Part shown: piece by piece, positions 25,092 through 32,723 of the stretch
How positions within the stretch are numbered: position 1 is the first letter of the stretch
Layout: every line of letters starts with the position of its first letter
From: Halomonas sp. M20
GTDB lineage: Bacteria; Pseudomonadota; Gammaproteobacteria; Pseudomonadales; Halomonadaceae
Direction: 5' to 3'
Assembly: GCF_020622265.1 (NCBI RefSeq)
Contig: NZ_JACNMQ010000006.1
Coordinates: 124,001-188,000, forward strand
Length of the DNA: 64,000 nt
Notes under the pieces: generated by a model
The model's input: only the letters and a program-made list of their open reading frames with translations
Database searches by the model: none
Told to the model about the DNA's origin: nothing
Program-made: the position numbers and the translations under genes

Positions 25092-25629
25092 ACACGGCCC
25101 TCGCTTCTCTGCTGGTTGCGCTGCTCGTCGCCACACCGGTAGCGGCCCGTGAGGGGATTCCCTTGGGCGGTGACAAGAGCAATCCCTTCAGTGATTTGGT
25201 TCAGGGGCAATTCCTGCCGGCTAAAGAAGCCTTCCAGGCCAGCGCCTGGCGAGACGATGAGCGGCTCTACGTCGGCTTCCTCAATGCCGAGGACTATTAC
25301 CTTCATCGCCACCAATTCGCCCTGGACAGCCGCTCCCGGGCGTCAGTGTCGGTGAGCTGGCATTGCCACCCGGGGAACGCATGGTGCATGCCTCGCTGGG
25401 GGAGATCCGCGTGTTCCATGACCGGGTGGTATTCAGTGCGCCCATCGAGGCGAGCGGAGCCACTCGCGAGCCGCTGACCATCACGGTGACCTTTCAGGGC
25501 TGTTCCGACCGGGGACTGTGTTACCCGCCCGAACAGGTCGAGCTCGAAGCGCTTCACGGGTCGCCTCCCGCGGCCTTTGCCACCCCCTCCCCTCGTGATA
25601 CGGCGGATAATCCCAACGGAGCACCTTGA
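25088..25629 (+). pseudogene. DsbD N-terminal-domain protein, frameshifted
   Basis: The first frame gives a signal peptide and the start of a DsbD alpha-type domain (NPFSDLVQGQFLPAKEAFQ). A frameshift at about 25345-25355 moves the rest to another frame (GELALPPGERMVHASLGEIR), ending with the active-site pattern CSDRGLCYPP. An intact ancestor would be a periplasmic reductase domain of about 180 residues that takes electrons from a CcdA/DsbD-like membrane partner. It is followed immediately by the start codon of the split membrane-domain gene, now interrupted. Confidence 0.75.
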
Positions 25630-25656
25630 ATGGATCCCACCGACCTGAGCCTGCCG
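25617..25656 (+). repeat. Duplicated 5' end of the TauE/DsbD-like gene (copy 1)
   Basis: These 40 bases match 26772-26811 with two mismatches. They cover the stop of the dsbD fragment and the start codon plus first codons (MDPTDLSLP) of the following membrane-protein gene. Here the frame stops after 15 codons at 25677. The two copies bracket the metallo-beta-lactamase-fold gene, a sign of an insertion that duplicated the junction. Confidence 0.8.
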
Positions 25657-25804
25657 TCTTGGGGAAACACTGCATAATCCCCGTCGCAGCTTCGGGAGAT
25701 ACGGCGCGGGGTGGAAAGTGGCATTGATAACATCTGCAAGAGCCCCTTTTCATATTTCTTTTTAAGCTACCTTGGAACGGAATCAAAGGAAGAGGAGAGA
25801 AAGC

Positions 25805-26716
25805 ATGCGTACCTTTCGACACTCACCAGGCAGGCCAGACGTGGCCGGCTTCTACGATCCAAGAACCTCCAGTGTGCAGTACGTGGTAAGCGACCCATCA
25901 ACCCGGCGCTGCGCGATCATCGATCCGGTGCTGGACTTTGATGAAAAATCCGGAGCCACAGCGACACATCATGCCGATGAATTACTTGATTACGTGGCAG
26001 CCCAGAGACTCGAGGTAGAATGGATCCTCGATACCCATCCTCATGCCGACCACTTCTCGGCAGCGCAATACCTAAAAGAGAAAACTGGGGCGCCTATGGC
26101 GATCGGAAGTTATGTCACGAAGGTCCAGGCTTTGTGGAAGGATATCTACAATTGGCCCGACTTTCCGGCCGATGGCCATCAGTGGGATCACCTCTTCAAC
26201 GAAGGCGACACATTCAAGATCGGTGAGGTCGAAAGTCATGTGATGCACTCTCCGGGGCATACATTGGCCTCGATCACCTATGTTATCGGCGATGCCGCTT
26301 TTATTCACGATACGCTGTTCCAGCCCGATGGCGGAACGGCGCGTGCCGATTTCCCCGGGGGTAACGCTCACAAGCTCTGGAACTCCATCCAGGCCATACT
26401 GGCATTGCCGGATGATACCCGGCTCTTTACGGGGCATGACTACATGCCCGGCGATCGTGAACCGGGGTGGGAAAGCACGGTACGCAGCCAGCGAGAAAGC
26501 AATATCCATCTTTGTCACGGATTGACTGCTGAGGGTTACGTGGCCATGCGTAACGAGCGGGATGCCGGGCTGCCCATGCCGAAGCTGATCCTGCCTTCAC
26601 TACAGGTCAATATCCGCGGTGGCGCTCTTCCTGAACCGGAAGAGAACGGCCAGCGCTATCTCAAAATTCCTCTTGATGCCCTGCCCGAAGCTACCTGGGG
26701 CAAAGCACGCAACTGA
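25805..26716 (+). CDS. MBL-fold sulfur (persulfide) dioxygenase-like protein
   Basis: A 303-residue metallo-beta-lactamase-fold enzyme of the ETHE1/Blh group, which oxidises glutathione persulfide to sulfite with one Fe(II). Metal ligands are THPHADHFSAA (about 74-84), HSPGHT and FTGHDY. The domain after the core matches bacterial Blh-type proteins. ATG at 25805 follows AGGAGAGAAAGC and is preferred to an upstream in-frame codon. It is flanked by 40-bp direct repeats and is the only complete gene between them. Sulfide detoxification could help in a metal-sulfide setting; glyoxalase II is the alternative family but the motifs fit less well. Confidence 0.87.
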   Translation: MRTFRHSPGRPDVAGFYDPRTSSVQYVVSDPSTRRCAIIDPVLDFDEKSGATATHHADELLDYVAAQRLEVEWILDTHPHADHFSAAQYLKEKTGAPMAIGSYVTKVQALWKDIYNWPDFPADGHQWDHLFNEGDTFKIGEVESHVMHSPGHTLASITYVIGDAAFIHDTLFQPDGGTARADFPGGNAHKLWNSIQAILALPDDTRLFTGHDYMPGDREPGWESTVRSQRESNIHLCHGLTAEGYVAMRNERDAGLPMPKLILPSLQVNIRGGALPEPEENGQRYLKIPLDALPEATWGKARN

Positions 26717-26771
26717 TACTTTAGCCAATTTTGCGCGGCGGCCTTCCGCCTGATGCGGCATAAAGACAAAC

Positions 26772-26811
26772 CGGAGTACCTTGAATGGATCCCACCGGCC
26801 TGAGCCTGCCG
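26772..26811 (+). repeat. Duplicated 5' end of the TauE/DsbD-like gene (copy 2)
   Basis: Second copy of 25617-25656, including ATGGATCCCACC and the codons for MDPTGLSLP. Upstream sequence to about 26740 also resembles the first copy more weakly, so the duplicated stretch was longer and has diverged. Confidence 0.8.
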
Positions 26812-27421
26812 CCGCTGACGGCGGCCTGGGCGCCTGGCGGGCCTGTTGCTCGGCTACAACTTGGGCCGCATCACCAGCTATATGACTGCCGGTGCCCTGG
26901 TGGCGCTGCTCGGTTCCGTGCTCAACCATGCCCTGGACGGCATCGCCCTGGCACTACGTATCCTGGCGGCGGTCATGCTGATTCTGATGGCCCTGTACAT
27001 CGCCAACTGGTGGAGAGGCTTGCTGCATGTCGAGGCCCTGGGGCGCTCGCTCTGGCGCCGTATCGAGCCGCTCGGTCGACGCTTGTTGCCCGTGGTGAAG
27101 GTGCCACAGGCCTTCGCGCTGGGGTCGATCTGGGGCTGGATGCCCTGTGGGCTGATCTATTCGATGCTGGCCTGGAGTCTGGCCGTGGCCGAGCCGCTGC
27201 GTGCCGCGGCGATGATGGGGGCCTTCGGGCTCGGCACCCTGCCCGTCGTCCTGGCGACCGGTGTGGCCGCGCGTCGCGTCTCGCTCTGGATTCGTCATCC
27301 GGCGACCCGCACGATGGCGGCGTTGCTGATCATGGCGTTTGCCGTCTGGCAGCTCTGGCATCTGTCATCCATGACCGGTATGGACGATATGGCCGGCGGC
27401 ATGACGCCGTCGCCTCACTGA
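26785..27421 (+). pseudogene. TauE/SafE (DsbD_2-like) membrane protein, internally deleted
   Basis: The start at 26785 (MDPTGLSLP) is out of frame with the body, which is readable from about 26828 (RLAGLLLGYNLGRITSYMTAGAL) to 27421. The body has four to five helices and the family motif WGWMPCGLIYSML. The usual N-terminal helices and the GxHCxGMCGG site are missing, removed by a deletion of roughly 120-150 bases. Relatives transfer electrons or metal across the membrane and are found with cbb3 oxidase or copper genes. It could restart at the TTG at 26846, but a functional product is doubtful. Confidence 0.7.
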
Positions 27422-27852
27422 TGACCACGCTGAGTCGTCCCATCCTGTTGCCGCGTCAGCTCTGCCATCAGTTGGTTGAGGCTGGGCGCTTTGGTAGTGT
27501 CACGAAACTCGGCGTGCGAACGTCGCCTGGCTCGTTCCAGCCAACTTGCCAGGGTCTGCAGCTCTCGAACGCGCGAGTGGATAAGAGGTAAGCTCTCGGC
27601 CAGCCGGTCAACCCTGTCGACAGGCAAAGTGTTATCTCGTTCCGCGCGTACCAGTACCTCTTTGATTTCCTTGAGGCTGAGACCCAGACAACGCAGGCAG
27701 TCGATAAGACGAAGCCGCCCCAGCGCCTCTTCGTCATAGAGCTGATAGTCGTTGCGTGGATCCCGCCGCGACGGTAACAAGCCTTCTCGCGTGTAGTGGC
27801 GCACCGTTTCGGCGGTGACGCCACCAGCGCGGGCCAGTTCGCTGACGCGCAT
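27415..27852 (-). CDS. MerR-family regulator lacking the metal-binding cysteines
   Basis: A 145-residue MerR protein with a normal winged helix (MRVSELARAGGVTAETVRHYTREGLLP) and dimer helix, but no Cys pair at the C-terminus; its only Cys (IDCLRCLG) lie in the helix bundle before the dimer helix. It is divergent from the copper/redox operon and adjacent to a 19-base-spacer promoter, so it probably controls that operon. The signal is unclear: the missing loop argues against a CueR/ZntR-type metal site. Its 3' end overlaps the truncated TauE-like gene by 7 bases. Confidence 0.85.
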   Translation of the reverse strand: MRVSELARAGGVTAETVRHYTREGLLPSRRDPRNDYQLYDEEALGRLRLIDCLRCLGLSLKEIKEVLVRAERDNTLPVDRVDRLAESLPLIHSRVRELQTLASWLERARRRSHAEFRDTTKAPSLNQLMAELTRQQDGTTQRGHQ

Positions 27853-27976
27853 TGATCTACCCTCTACTACGTGTCTGAGAGCAGTCTACAACCGCGGGGC
27901 TGCCCAAGGGTCAAGGCCGCTGCCAGGCCTTCGCCGACGAGCAACCCATGCCGGCGCGGAGGCCTAAAAATAGGGC

Positions 27977-28007
27977 TTGACCTTGAAGTGGGCTTTAAGG
28001 ATACCTT
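27977..28007 (+). promoter_or_regulatory. MerR-type promoter of the periplasmic copper/redox operon
   Basis: Plus strand: -35 TTGACC (27977-27982), 19-base spacer TTGAAGTGGGCTTTAAGGA, -10 TACCTT (28002-28007). The dyad ACCTTGAAG...CTTTAAGG resembles that at 18958-18988, so the two operons may share a regulator. It lies between the divergent MerR gene and the Met-rich protein gene. Confidence 0.8.
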
Positions 28008-28105
28008 TCCAGCAAGTAGCCACGCTGCGAATGTTGAAACCAAGGTCAAACCTTCCCACCCTCGCGGATGGATAGGTGATTCCCAGGAAGATAGAGGAGA
28101 GTGTC

Positions 28106-28360
28106 ATGCGGAAACGTCATACTGCGATCCTGACTGCCGCCATCATCGTTACCGGTAGCCTCGGGGCGGGCTCGCTCCTTGCACAGGAAGAGAGTCAGCA
28201 GGAGCCAATGGAAGGTCAGGGCATGCAGGGCAACATGATGCAGGAAGGTGGCATGCACGGCATGATGGGGATGATGAGTGAAATGAATGCCATGATGGAA
28301 AAATGCAATGCCATGATGGACAAGATGCAGCAGGGTCATGAGAGTGACAGTAACGCCTGA
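28106..28360 (+). CDS. Small Met-rich periplasmic protein
   Basis: An 84-residue secreted protein. A signal peptide (ILTAAIIVTGSLGAGSLLAQ) is followed by a mature part of about 60 residues with many Met in MM or MxM pairs (GMQGNMMQEGGMHGMMGMM), one His motif and a single Cys. Such composition binds Cu(I). ATG at 28106 is preferred over 28076 because GAGGAGAG precedes it. It is the first gene behind the MerR-type promoter, so it is probably a copper buffer of the operon. No named family recognised. Confidence 0.8.
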   Translation: MRKRHTAILTAAIIVTGSLGAGSLLAQEESQQEPMEGQGMQGNMMQEGGMHGMMGMMSEMNAMMEKCNAMMDKMQQGHESDSNA

Positions 28361-28375
28361 CAGTATATGGGCCCG

Positions 28376-28396
28376 GCTGCTCCACATAGGAGCAGC
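28376..28396 (+). terminator. Hairpin after the Met-rich gene
   Basis: GCTGCTCC-ACATA-GGAGCAGC forms an 8-bp perfect stem. It lies 16 bases after the stop codon and is not followed by a T-run. It may allow high expression of the first gene relative to the rest, as partial termination or a 3' stability element. Confidence 0.5.
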
Positions 28397-28434
28397 TGAG
28401 TTACGGTTTTGATGATGCGAGCGGAGGACGGCCT

Positions 28435-29130
28435 TTGAGTAAAAGCATCTATGCTCCGTTAGCCATTCTTTTGCTGGTGACAAATTCTCCATCCTTCGCT
28501 CATTCCCTCGAAGAGGCCGAGGAGACGTTGCAGGAGCGGGAGCGCTACGCCCAGTTTGTCGACCAGCCAGCGCCGGCATTTTCCTTGACCGATGCTGACG
28601 GTAATACCGTGTCGTCCTCTGACCTGAAAGAAAGCGTCGTGGTGCTCAATTTCATCTACACCCGCTGCCAGGAAGCCTGCCCTGTGCATATGAACCTGAT
28701 TGCCGAGGTGCAGGAACGAGTCAGCGACGCCGGCCTGAGTGAGGCGGTCGAGTTCATTACCATCGCCACCGACAGCGAAGATATCGTCGGCACCCGGGAA
28801 AACATGCGAGCCTATGGCAAGAACTTCGACCTGGACTCCGCCAACTGGCGCTTTCTATATCGTGACGAAGGCGATCCGGCCGACACCACACGCCAGATCG
28901 CAGAAGCCTATGGCCTCCGGTTCGACGACGTGGCGGAGGGCGTCCAGGCCCATGGCGTCGTGACCCATGTTATCGATCCGTCGGGGCGTATGCGGGCTCG
29001 CTTTCATGGCCTCGAATTCGATCCGGAGCACCTGGTTTCGTATGTACGGGTACTGGCAGAAGGACCAGAGACATTATCCACTGGCACCTGGGACCGTATC
29101 CGTCATTACGTTACCGATATCGTTAACTAA
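28435..29130 (+). CDS. SCO1/SenC-family protein (second copy)
   Basis: A 231-residue periplasmic thioredoxin-fold protein. The signal peptide ends in FAHS, without a lipobox Cys, unlike the SCO at 1580. The copper/thiol motif is CQEACP (in YTRCQEACPVHM) with the distal His in GVVTHVIDP. TTG start with GGAGG upstream. It probably moves copper or electrons among the periplasmic partners of the operon. The sequence between the two Cys (QEA) differs from the usual PDV, so redox chemistry may dominate over CuA loading. Confidence 0.87.
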   Translation: MSKSIYAPLAILLLVTNSPSFAHSLEEAEETLQERERYAQFVDQPAPAFSLTDADGNTVSSSDLKESVVVLNFIYTRCQEACPVHMNLIAEVQERVSDAGLSEAVEFITIATDSEDIVGTRENMRAYGKNFDLDSANWRFLYRDEGDPADTTRQIAEAYGLRFDDVAEGVQAHGVVTHVIDPSGRMRARFHGLEFDPEHLVSYVRVLAEGPETLSTGTWDRIRHYVTDIVN

Positions 29131-29194
29131 ATTCCGCGAGACAATGCTCAACGGCATCATCGCTCATTTCACGACCTCCTCGGAGACTCCGCAT

Positions 29195-29635
29195 ATGAAG
29201 TATGGGAAAACACTGGCCATCGCTTCTCTTTTGACCTTTCCCCTCTCGGGACTGGCAGCCGAGACATCGGCCACTCTCTACAAGAACCCCAACTGTGGCT
29301 GCTGTGCCGAATATGCCAAGTATCTCGAACAGAACGGGTTCGAGGTGGAAACGATCGATACCCATGATCTTGCACAGCTGAAAACCGAGCACAATGTGCC
29401 CGAGAAACTGCATGGCTGCCACACCACGCTGATTGGCGACTATGTCTTCGAAGGCCACGTTCCCGTGGCAAGCGTTAGCCAGGTGCTCGAAGAGACGCCC
29501 TTTATCAAAGGCTTGAGCGTGCCCGGCATGCCCCTCGGCTCGCCGGGAATGTCGGGCGAGAAACAAGGCCCGCTCGAGGTCTACACCTTGGCCTTTCAGC
29601 CGACCGAAACTCCGGACATCTACGCCACCCACTGA
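29195..29635 (+). CDS. DUF411 metal-binding periplasmic protein
   Basis: A 146-residue protein of the DUF411 family, common in copper and mercury islands. It has a signal peptide (LLTFPLSGLAAE), then the CxCC motif (NPNCGCCAEY), HGCHTT and a C-terminal region GDYVFEGHVP. Relatives are proposed Cu(I) chaperones or resistance proteins. ATG at 29195 was chosen because the signal peptide begins directly after; an upstream ATG at 29144 would add a non-hydrophobic stretch. It lies 64 bases after the SCO gene in the same operon. Confidence 0.88.
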   Translation: MKYGKTLAIASLLTFPLSGLAAETSATLYKNPNCGCCAEYAKYLEQNGFEVETIDTHDLAQLKTEHNVPEKLHGCHTTLIGDYVFEGHVPVASVSQVLEETPFIKGLSVPGMPLGSPGMSGEKQGPLEVYTLAFQPTETPDIYATH

Positions 29636-29647
29636 AGGTAAGCGCTG

Positions 29648-30214
29648 GTGATTGGGAAACGGATCGCAACCAGGTGGCTAGTGGTGGCACTGCTGATGGC
29701 CATGGCCAAGATAGCCGCCGCCACGCCTCCTGAACGCCTGGGGCCACAGGGCTTTCTTCTCTGGGAAAGCCCGCGCGACGTAACTAACATCCGCTTCGAG
29801 GATGACACAGGTTCCCCACTGACCCTGGCTGACTTCGAAGGTAAGCAGGTTTTGCTCAACATCTGGGCGACCTGGTGTGGCCCTTGCCGTGAGGAGATGC
29901 CCACCCTGGATGCCCTCCAGGCCGAATTGGGGGGACTGGATTTCGAGGTCGTTGCGCTCTCGATCGATCGCAAAGGTCTCGAGGTCGTCAATGAGTTCTA
30001 TCAGGAGGTGGGGATCGAGCATCTTTCCCCCTATGTCGATCGAACCGGCATGGCCAGCGCGGATCTTGGTGCCGTGGGGATTCCCACGACGCTGCTGCTC
30101 GACCGCCTGGGTAGGGAGCTTGGACGCCTGGTCGGGGAAGCCGAATGGGATACCCCTGAGATGATCGAGTTTCTGACCGAAACGATAGACGCCACCAAAG
30201 AGGAAGCGCCATGA
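29648..30214 (+). CDS. TlpA-family periplasmic thioredoxin-like protein
   Basis: A 188-residue thiol-disulfide protein with a signal peptide ending in AAAT, thioredoxin fold, active site ATWCGPCREEMP and cis-Pro loop GIPTTLL. GTG start. It overlaps the next gene by 4 bases (ATGA). It probably reduces the Cys of SCO or DUF411, receiving electrons from the CcdA encoded two genes downstream. Differs from the WCPTC protein at 23683. Confidence 0.88.
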   Translation: MIGKRIATRWLVVALLMAMAKIAAATPPERLGPQGFLLWESPRDVTNIRFEDDTGSPLTLADFEGKQVLLNIWATWCGPCREEMPTLDALQAELGGLDFEVVALSIDRKGLEVVNEFYQEVGIEHLSPYVDRTGMASADLGAVGIPTTLLLDRLGRELGRLVGEAEWDTPEMIEFLTETIDATKEEAP

Positions 30215-30594
30215 GTTGCTGTGACGACAAGACCCCACAGGGGCAGCAGAAAGCCGGACTGACAGGCCTGCTGACGGGTCCCCGCCGCTGGATGCTGTTG
30301 GGTGCCGTGGTCGTGGCTGGTGGCCTGGCCATGGGCTGGGATCAACTGGTCCTGCTGGGGATCGCCCCTATCCTGGTGAGCCTCTTGCCTTGCCTCGTCA
30401 TGTGCGGCTTGGGGCTGTGCATGATGAAATGCAAGGACAAGAAAGGTAAGGCTACCGACCAGGGCGAAGCCACTGACGTGCAAGCCGGAGTGGAACCCGC
30501 TACTGAGGTATCCACGGAGACGGCATCCGCCCATCGCCAAGCAGCGGTTCACGAGGTGTCGTCCGAGCAGTCCAACTCCAAGTTCCAAGCCTAG
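30211..30594 (+). CDS. Cys-rich small membrane protein of unknown function
   Basis: A 127-residue protein starting MSCCDDK, with two hydrophobic helices (about 28-65), the second ending in a Cys/Met cluster (PCLVMCGLGLCMMKCKDKK), then an acidic, probably disordered tail of 55 residues. Seven Cys and two adjacent Met in a small membrane protein suggest Cu(I) or thiol chemistry. It is coupled to the TlpA gene and followed by ccdA. The family was not recognised. Confidence 0.75.
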   Translation: MSCCDDKTPQGQQKAGLTGLLTGPRRWMLLGAVVVAGGLAMGWDQLVLLGIAPILVSLLPCLVMCGLGLCMMKCKDKKGKATDQGEATDVQAGVEPATEVSTETASAHRQAAVHEVSSEQSNSKFQA

Positions 30595-30611
30595 CCACGG
30601 GATAAGGAGGG

Positions 30612-31355
30612 ATGCTGGAGATTGCCAATATCGGCCTGGCGACGGCCTTTCTGGCGGGCTTGATTTCGTTCATTTCACCCTGCGTCTTGCCGCTCGTGCC
30701 TGGCTATCTCTCATTCGTGGCCGGGCGATCGCTTGGGCAGATACGGGAAGCGGACCGGCGCGAGCGGCTCCGGGTGTTGACCCAGTCGCTATGGTTCGTG
30801 CTGGGCTTCTCCACGGTATTTTTGATGCTGGGGGCCAGTGCCACGGCCATCGGTCGCCTACTGCTGGTCTATCGCCAGGAGGCGAACCTGGTCGGCGGTC
30901 TCATCGTCATCCTGTTCGGTGCCTTCATGACCGGGCTCATCCCGCTGCACTGGTTACAGCGAGAATGGCGGTTTATCGACAAGCTCACGGAAAATGGCGG
31001 CGGGCGCGGTGCGGCTTATTTACTCGGCGTGGCGTTCGCCTTCGGCTGGACGCCCTGTATTGGTCCGATCTTGGGTGCCATCCTTACCGTTAGCGCTTCG
31101 ACGGCCAATATTTCAAGCGGACTGGCGTTACTGGGAATTTACTCGCTAGGCCTTGGCGTGCCATTTCTGCTGACTGCCGTTTCGCTCGACCGTTTCTTGC
31201 ACCACCAGCAATTCCTGCGCCGCTGGGGCCGGGTCATGCATATGGCTGCCGGCCTGCTCATGATCCTGATGGGCATCTTGATGATCACCGGGCAACTGAC
31301 CGAGCTGTCCTATTGGTTATTACGCACCTTCCCTGCGCTAGGCAGCATTGGCTAG
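30612..31355 (+). CDS. CcdA-family electron-transfer membrane protein (second copy)
   Basis: A 247-residue, six-helix protein with the redox Cys in ISPCVLPLVPGYLSF and GWTPCIGPILGAIL. It transfers electrons from cytoplasmic thioredoxin to periplasmic TlpA or SCO. AAGGAGG lies 6 bases before the start. It is clearly homologous to the protein at 18048 but differs in loop lengths. Its place after the TlpA gene makes a complete thiol-reducing path within one operon. Confidence 0.92.
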   Translation: MLEIANIGLATAFLAGLISFISPCVLPLVPGYLSFVAGRSLGQIREADRRERLRVLTQSLWFVLGFSTVFLMLGASATAIGRLLLVYRQEANLVGGLIVILFGAFMTGLIPLHWLQREWRFIDKLTENGGGRGAAYLLGVAFAFGWTPCIGPILGAILTVSASTANISSGLALLGIYSLGLGVPFLLTAVSLDRFLHHQQFLRRWGRVMHMAAGLLMILMGILMITGQLTELSYWLLRTFPALGSIG

Positions 31356-31378
31356 CCGTTATTCGAGGAATCACTGAT

Positions 31379-32245
31379 ATGAATAATCCCGCAAGTCGCT
31401 TCTGGCGTACCCTGTTATTGACGAGCTGGGTCGTGGCCAGCCTGGGCATCGCCGGTGTGGCCGGGGCTGCCGAAGAGGCATTGCCGTCGCTGAGTTATGA
31501 CCGTACGGGCGAACGACTGATCAAGGCGCAGGCCAACCAGCTCTTCAAGAGCACGGACCGCGGCGAGACCTGGCAAGAACTCCCCTTGCCGGAAGCCGTG
31601 AAAGAAGGCCAGTGGGTCACGGCATCGGTACCGGCAACCGCCGAACAGACGCTCTATATCGCCGGCCCGTCAATCGGGGTGCAGCGCAGCACCGATCATG
31701 GGAAGACTTGGCAGGAGCTCGACGAGGACTTGCCCAGTGAGAACGTTATCGCCTTGGCCACCCACCGTCAGCAGGCCGAGACCCTCTATGCGGTGATCGC
31801 CGACGATGGCCTCTATCAAAGCGAGGATGCCGGCACGACCTGGAAGAAGATGGATAGCGGTCCTGCCCAGCCCGTTCGCCGGCTCGTCCACTCCGATATG
31901 GAAGGCAGCATGCAGACCGGCTGGCTCTATGCGGTGTCCGACGATGCGGTACGCCTGTCGATGGACTGCTTCTGCGGCTGGCGACCGACCGGCGAGCTCG
32001 ATGCCGGCAGGGTCTACGATGTGGCCTACGACCTCGACGCTCCAGAGCGCGTCTATGTCGCCACGGAGCAAGGCCTGTGGCGCAGCGACAATGGTGGCCA
32101 GGAATGGCAGTCAGTGACAGGTGACAGCCCGGCGCTCGTCGCGCTCGCTCATTCTCCTGCAGGAACGCTCTATGGCCTGAATCGCGAGGGGGAGCTCCTG
32201 CGTAGCGATGATCGGGGCCAAACCTGGACACCCCCCGATGCTTAG
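31379..32245 (+). CDS. Secreted beta-propeller (BNR/YCF48-like repeat) protein
   Basis: A 288-residue exported protein: signal peptide (VVASLGIAGVAGAAEE), then four or five BNR/Asp-box-like repeats of the type STDRGETWQ, STDHGKTWQ, SEDAGTTWK, SDNGGQEWQ and SDDRGQTWT. These form a beta-propeller as in sialidase-like and F510_1955-type proteins. A Cys pair occurs at LSMDCFCGWRP. No sialidase catalytic residues were recognised. Its partner is probably another periplasmic protein of the operon; it overlaps the cytochrome gene by 8 bases. Confidence 0.8.
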   Translation: MNNPASRFWRTLLLTSWVVASLGIAGVAGAAEEALPSLSYDRTGERLIKAQANQLFKSTDRGETWQELPLPEAVKEGQWVTASVPATAEQTLYIAGPSIGVQRSTDHGKTWQELDEDLPSENVIALATHRQQAETLYAVIADDGLYQSEDAGTTWKKMDSGPAQPVRRLVHSDMEGSMQTGWLYAVSDDAVRLSMDCFCGWRPTGELDAGRVYDVAYDLDAPERVYVATEQGLWRSDNGGQEWQSVTGDSPALVALAHSPAGTLYGLNREGELLRSDDRGQTWTPPDA

Positions 32246-32696
32246 GCGCTGGTTCCTCGCCACAACCTGGCTGCTGCTCAGTGCTGCGGGGCAGGCCATG
32301 GCGGAGGGAAGCCCCTCTTCAAGCGATACCTCTCGGCTGGAAGAGGGAGAAAGCATCTACCAGCAGTATTGTGCCAGTTGCCACGGCCGCCAGGGAGAGG
32401 GCATGCCGAACTGGGAGCGCCAGAATGCCCAGGGCGAACTGCCGGCTCCTCCTCATGGGCCGGAGGGCCATACCTGGAAGCACTCCGATGCTATGCTCTA
32501 CCGGATCGTCGCCGAGGGATGGCGTGACCCCTGGAACAAGACCGAACGACTGACGATGCCGGCCTTCGAGGATGCCCTAGCCCCAGCCGAGATCCGCTCC
32601 GTAGTGAATTACCTCAAGACGTTATGGACACCGGAGCAACGACGCCATCAGGCGGAAGAAAGCGAGGGAGCTCCGTTTCCGACGCAAAGTGAGTAG
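32238..32696 (+). CDS. Secreted class I c-type cytochrome
   Basis: A 152-residue mono-haem cytochrome c. After a signal peptide (TTWLLLSAAGQAMA) the haem motif is CASCH and the distal Met is in LTMPAF; the domain ends in a typical C-terminal helix (IRSVVNYLKTLW). ATG at 32238 overlaps the stop of the beta-propeller gene, so the two are coupled. It is the last gene of the operon and could accept electrons in periplasmic copper oxidation. It ends 28 bases before the transposon genes on the other strand. Confidence 0.9.
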   Translation: MLRRWFLATTWLLLSAAGQAMAEGSPSSSDTSRLEEGESIYQQYCASCHGRQGEGMPNWERQNAQGELPAPPHGPEGHTWKHSDAMLYRIVAEGWRDPWNKTERLTMPAFEDALAPAEIRSVVNYLKTLWTPEQRRHQAEESEGAPFPTQSE

Positions 32697-32723
32697 CTGT
32701 GGGGCTAGGAATTGAAAAGGTGA

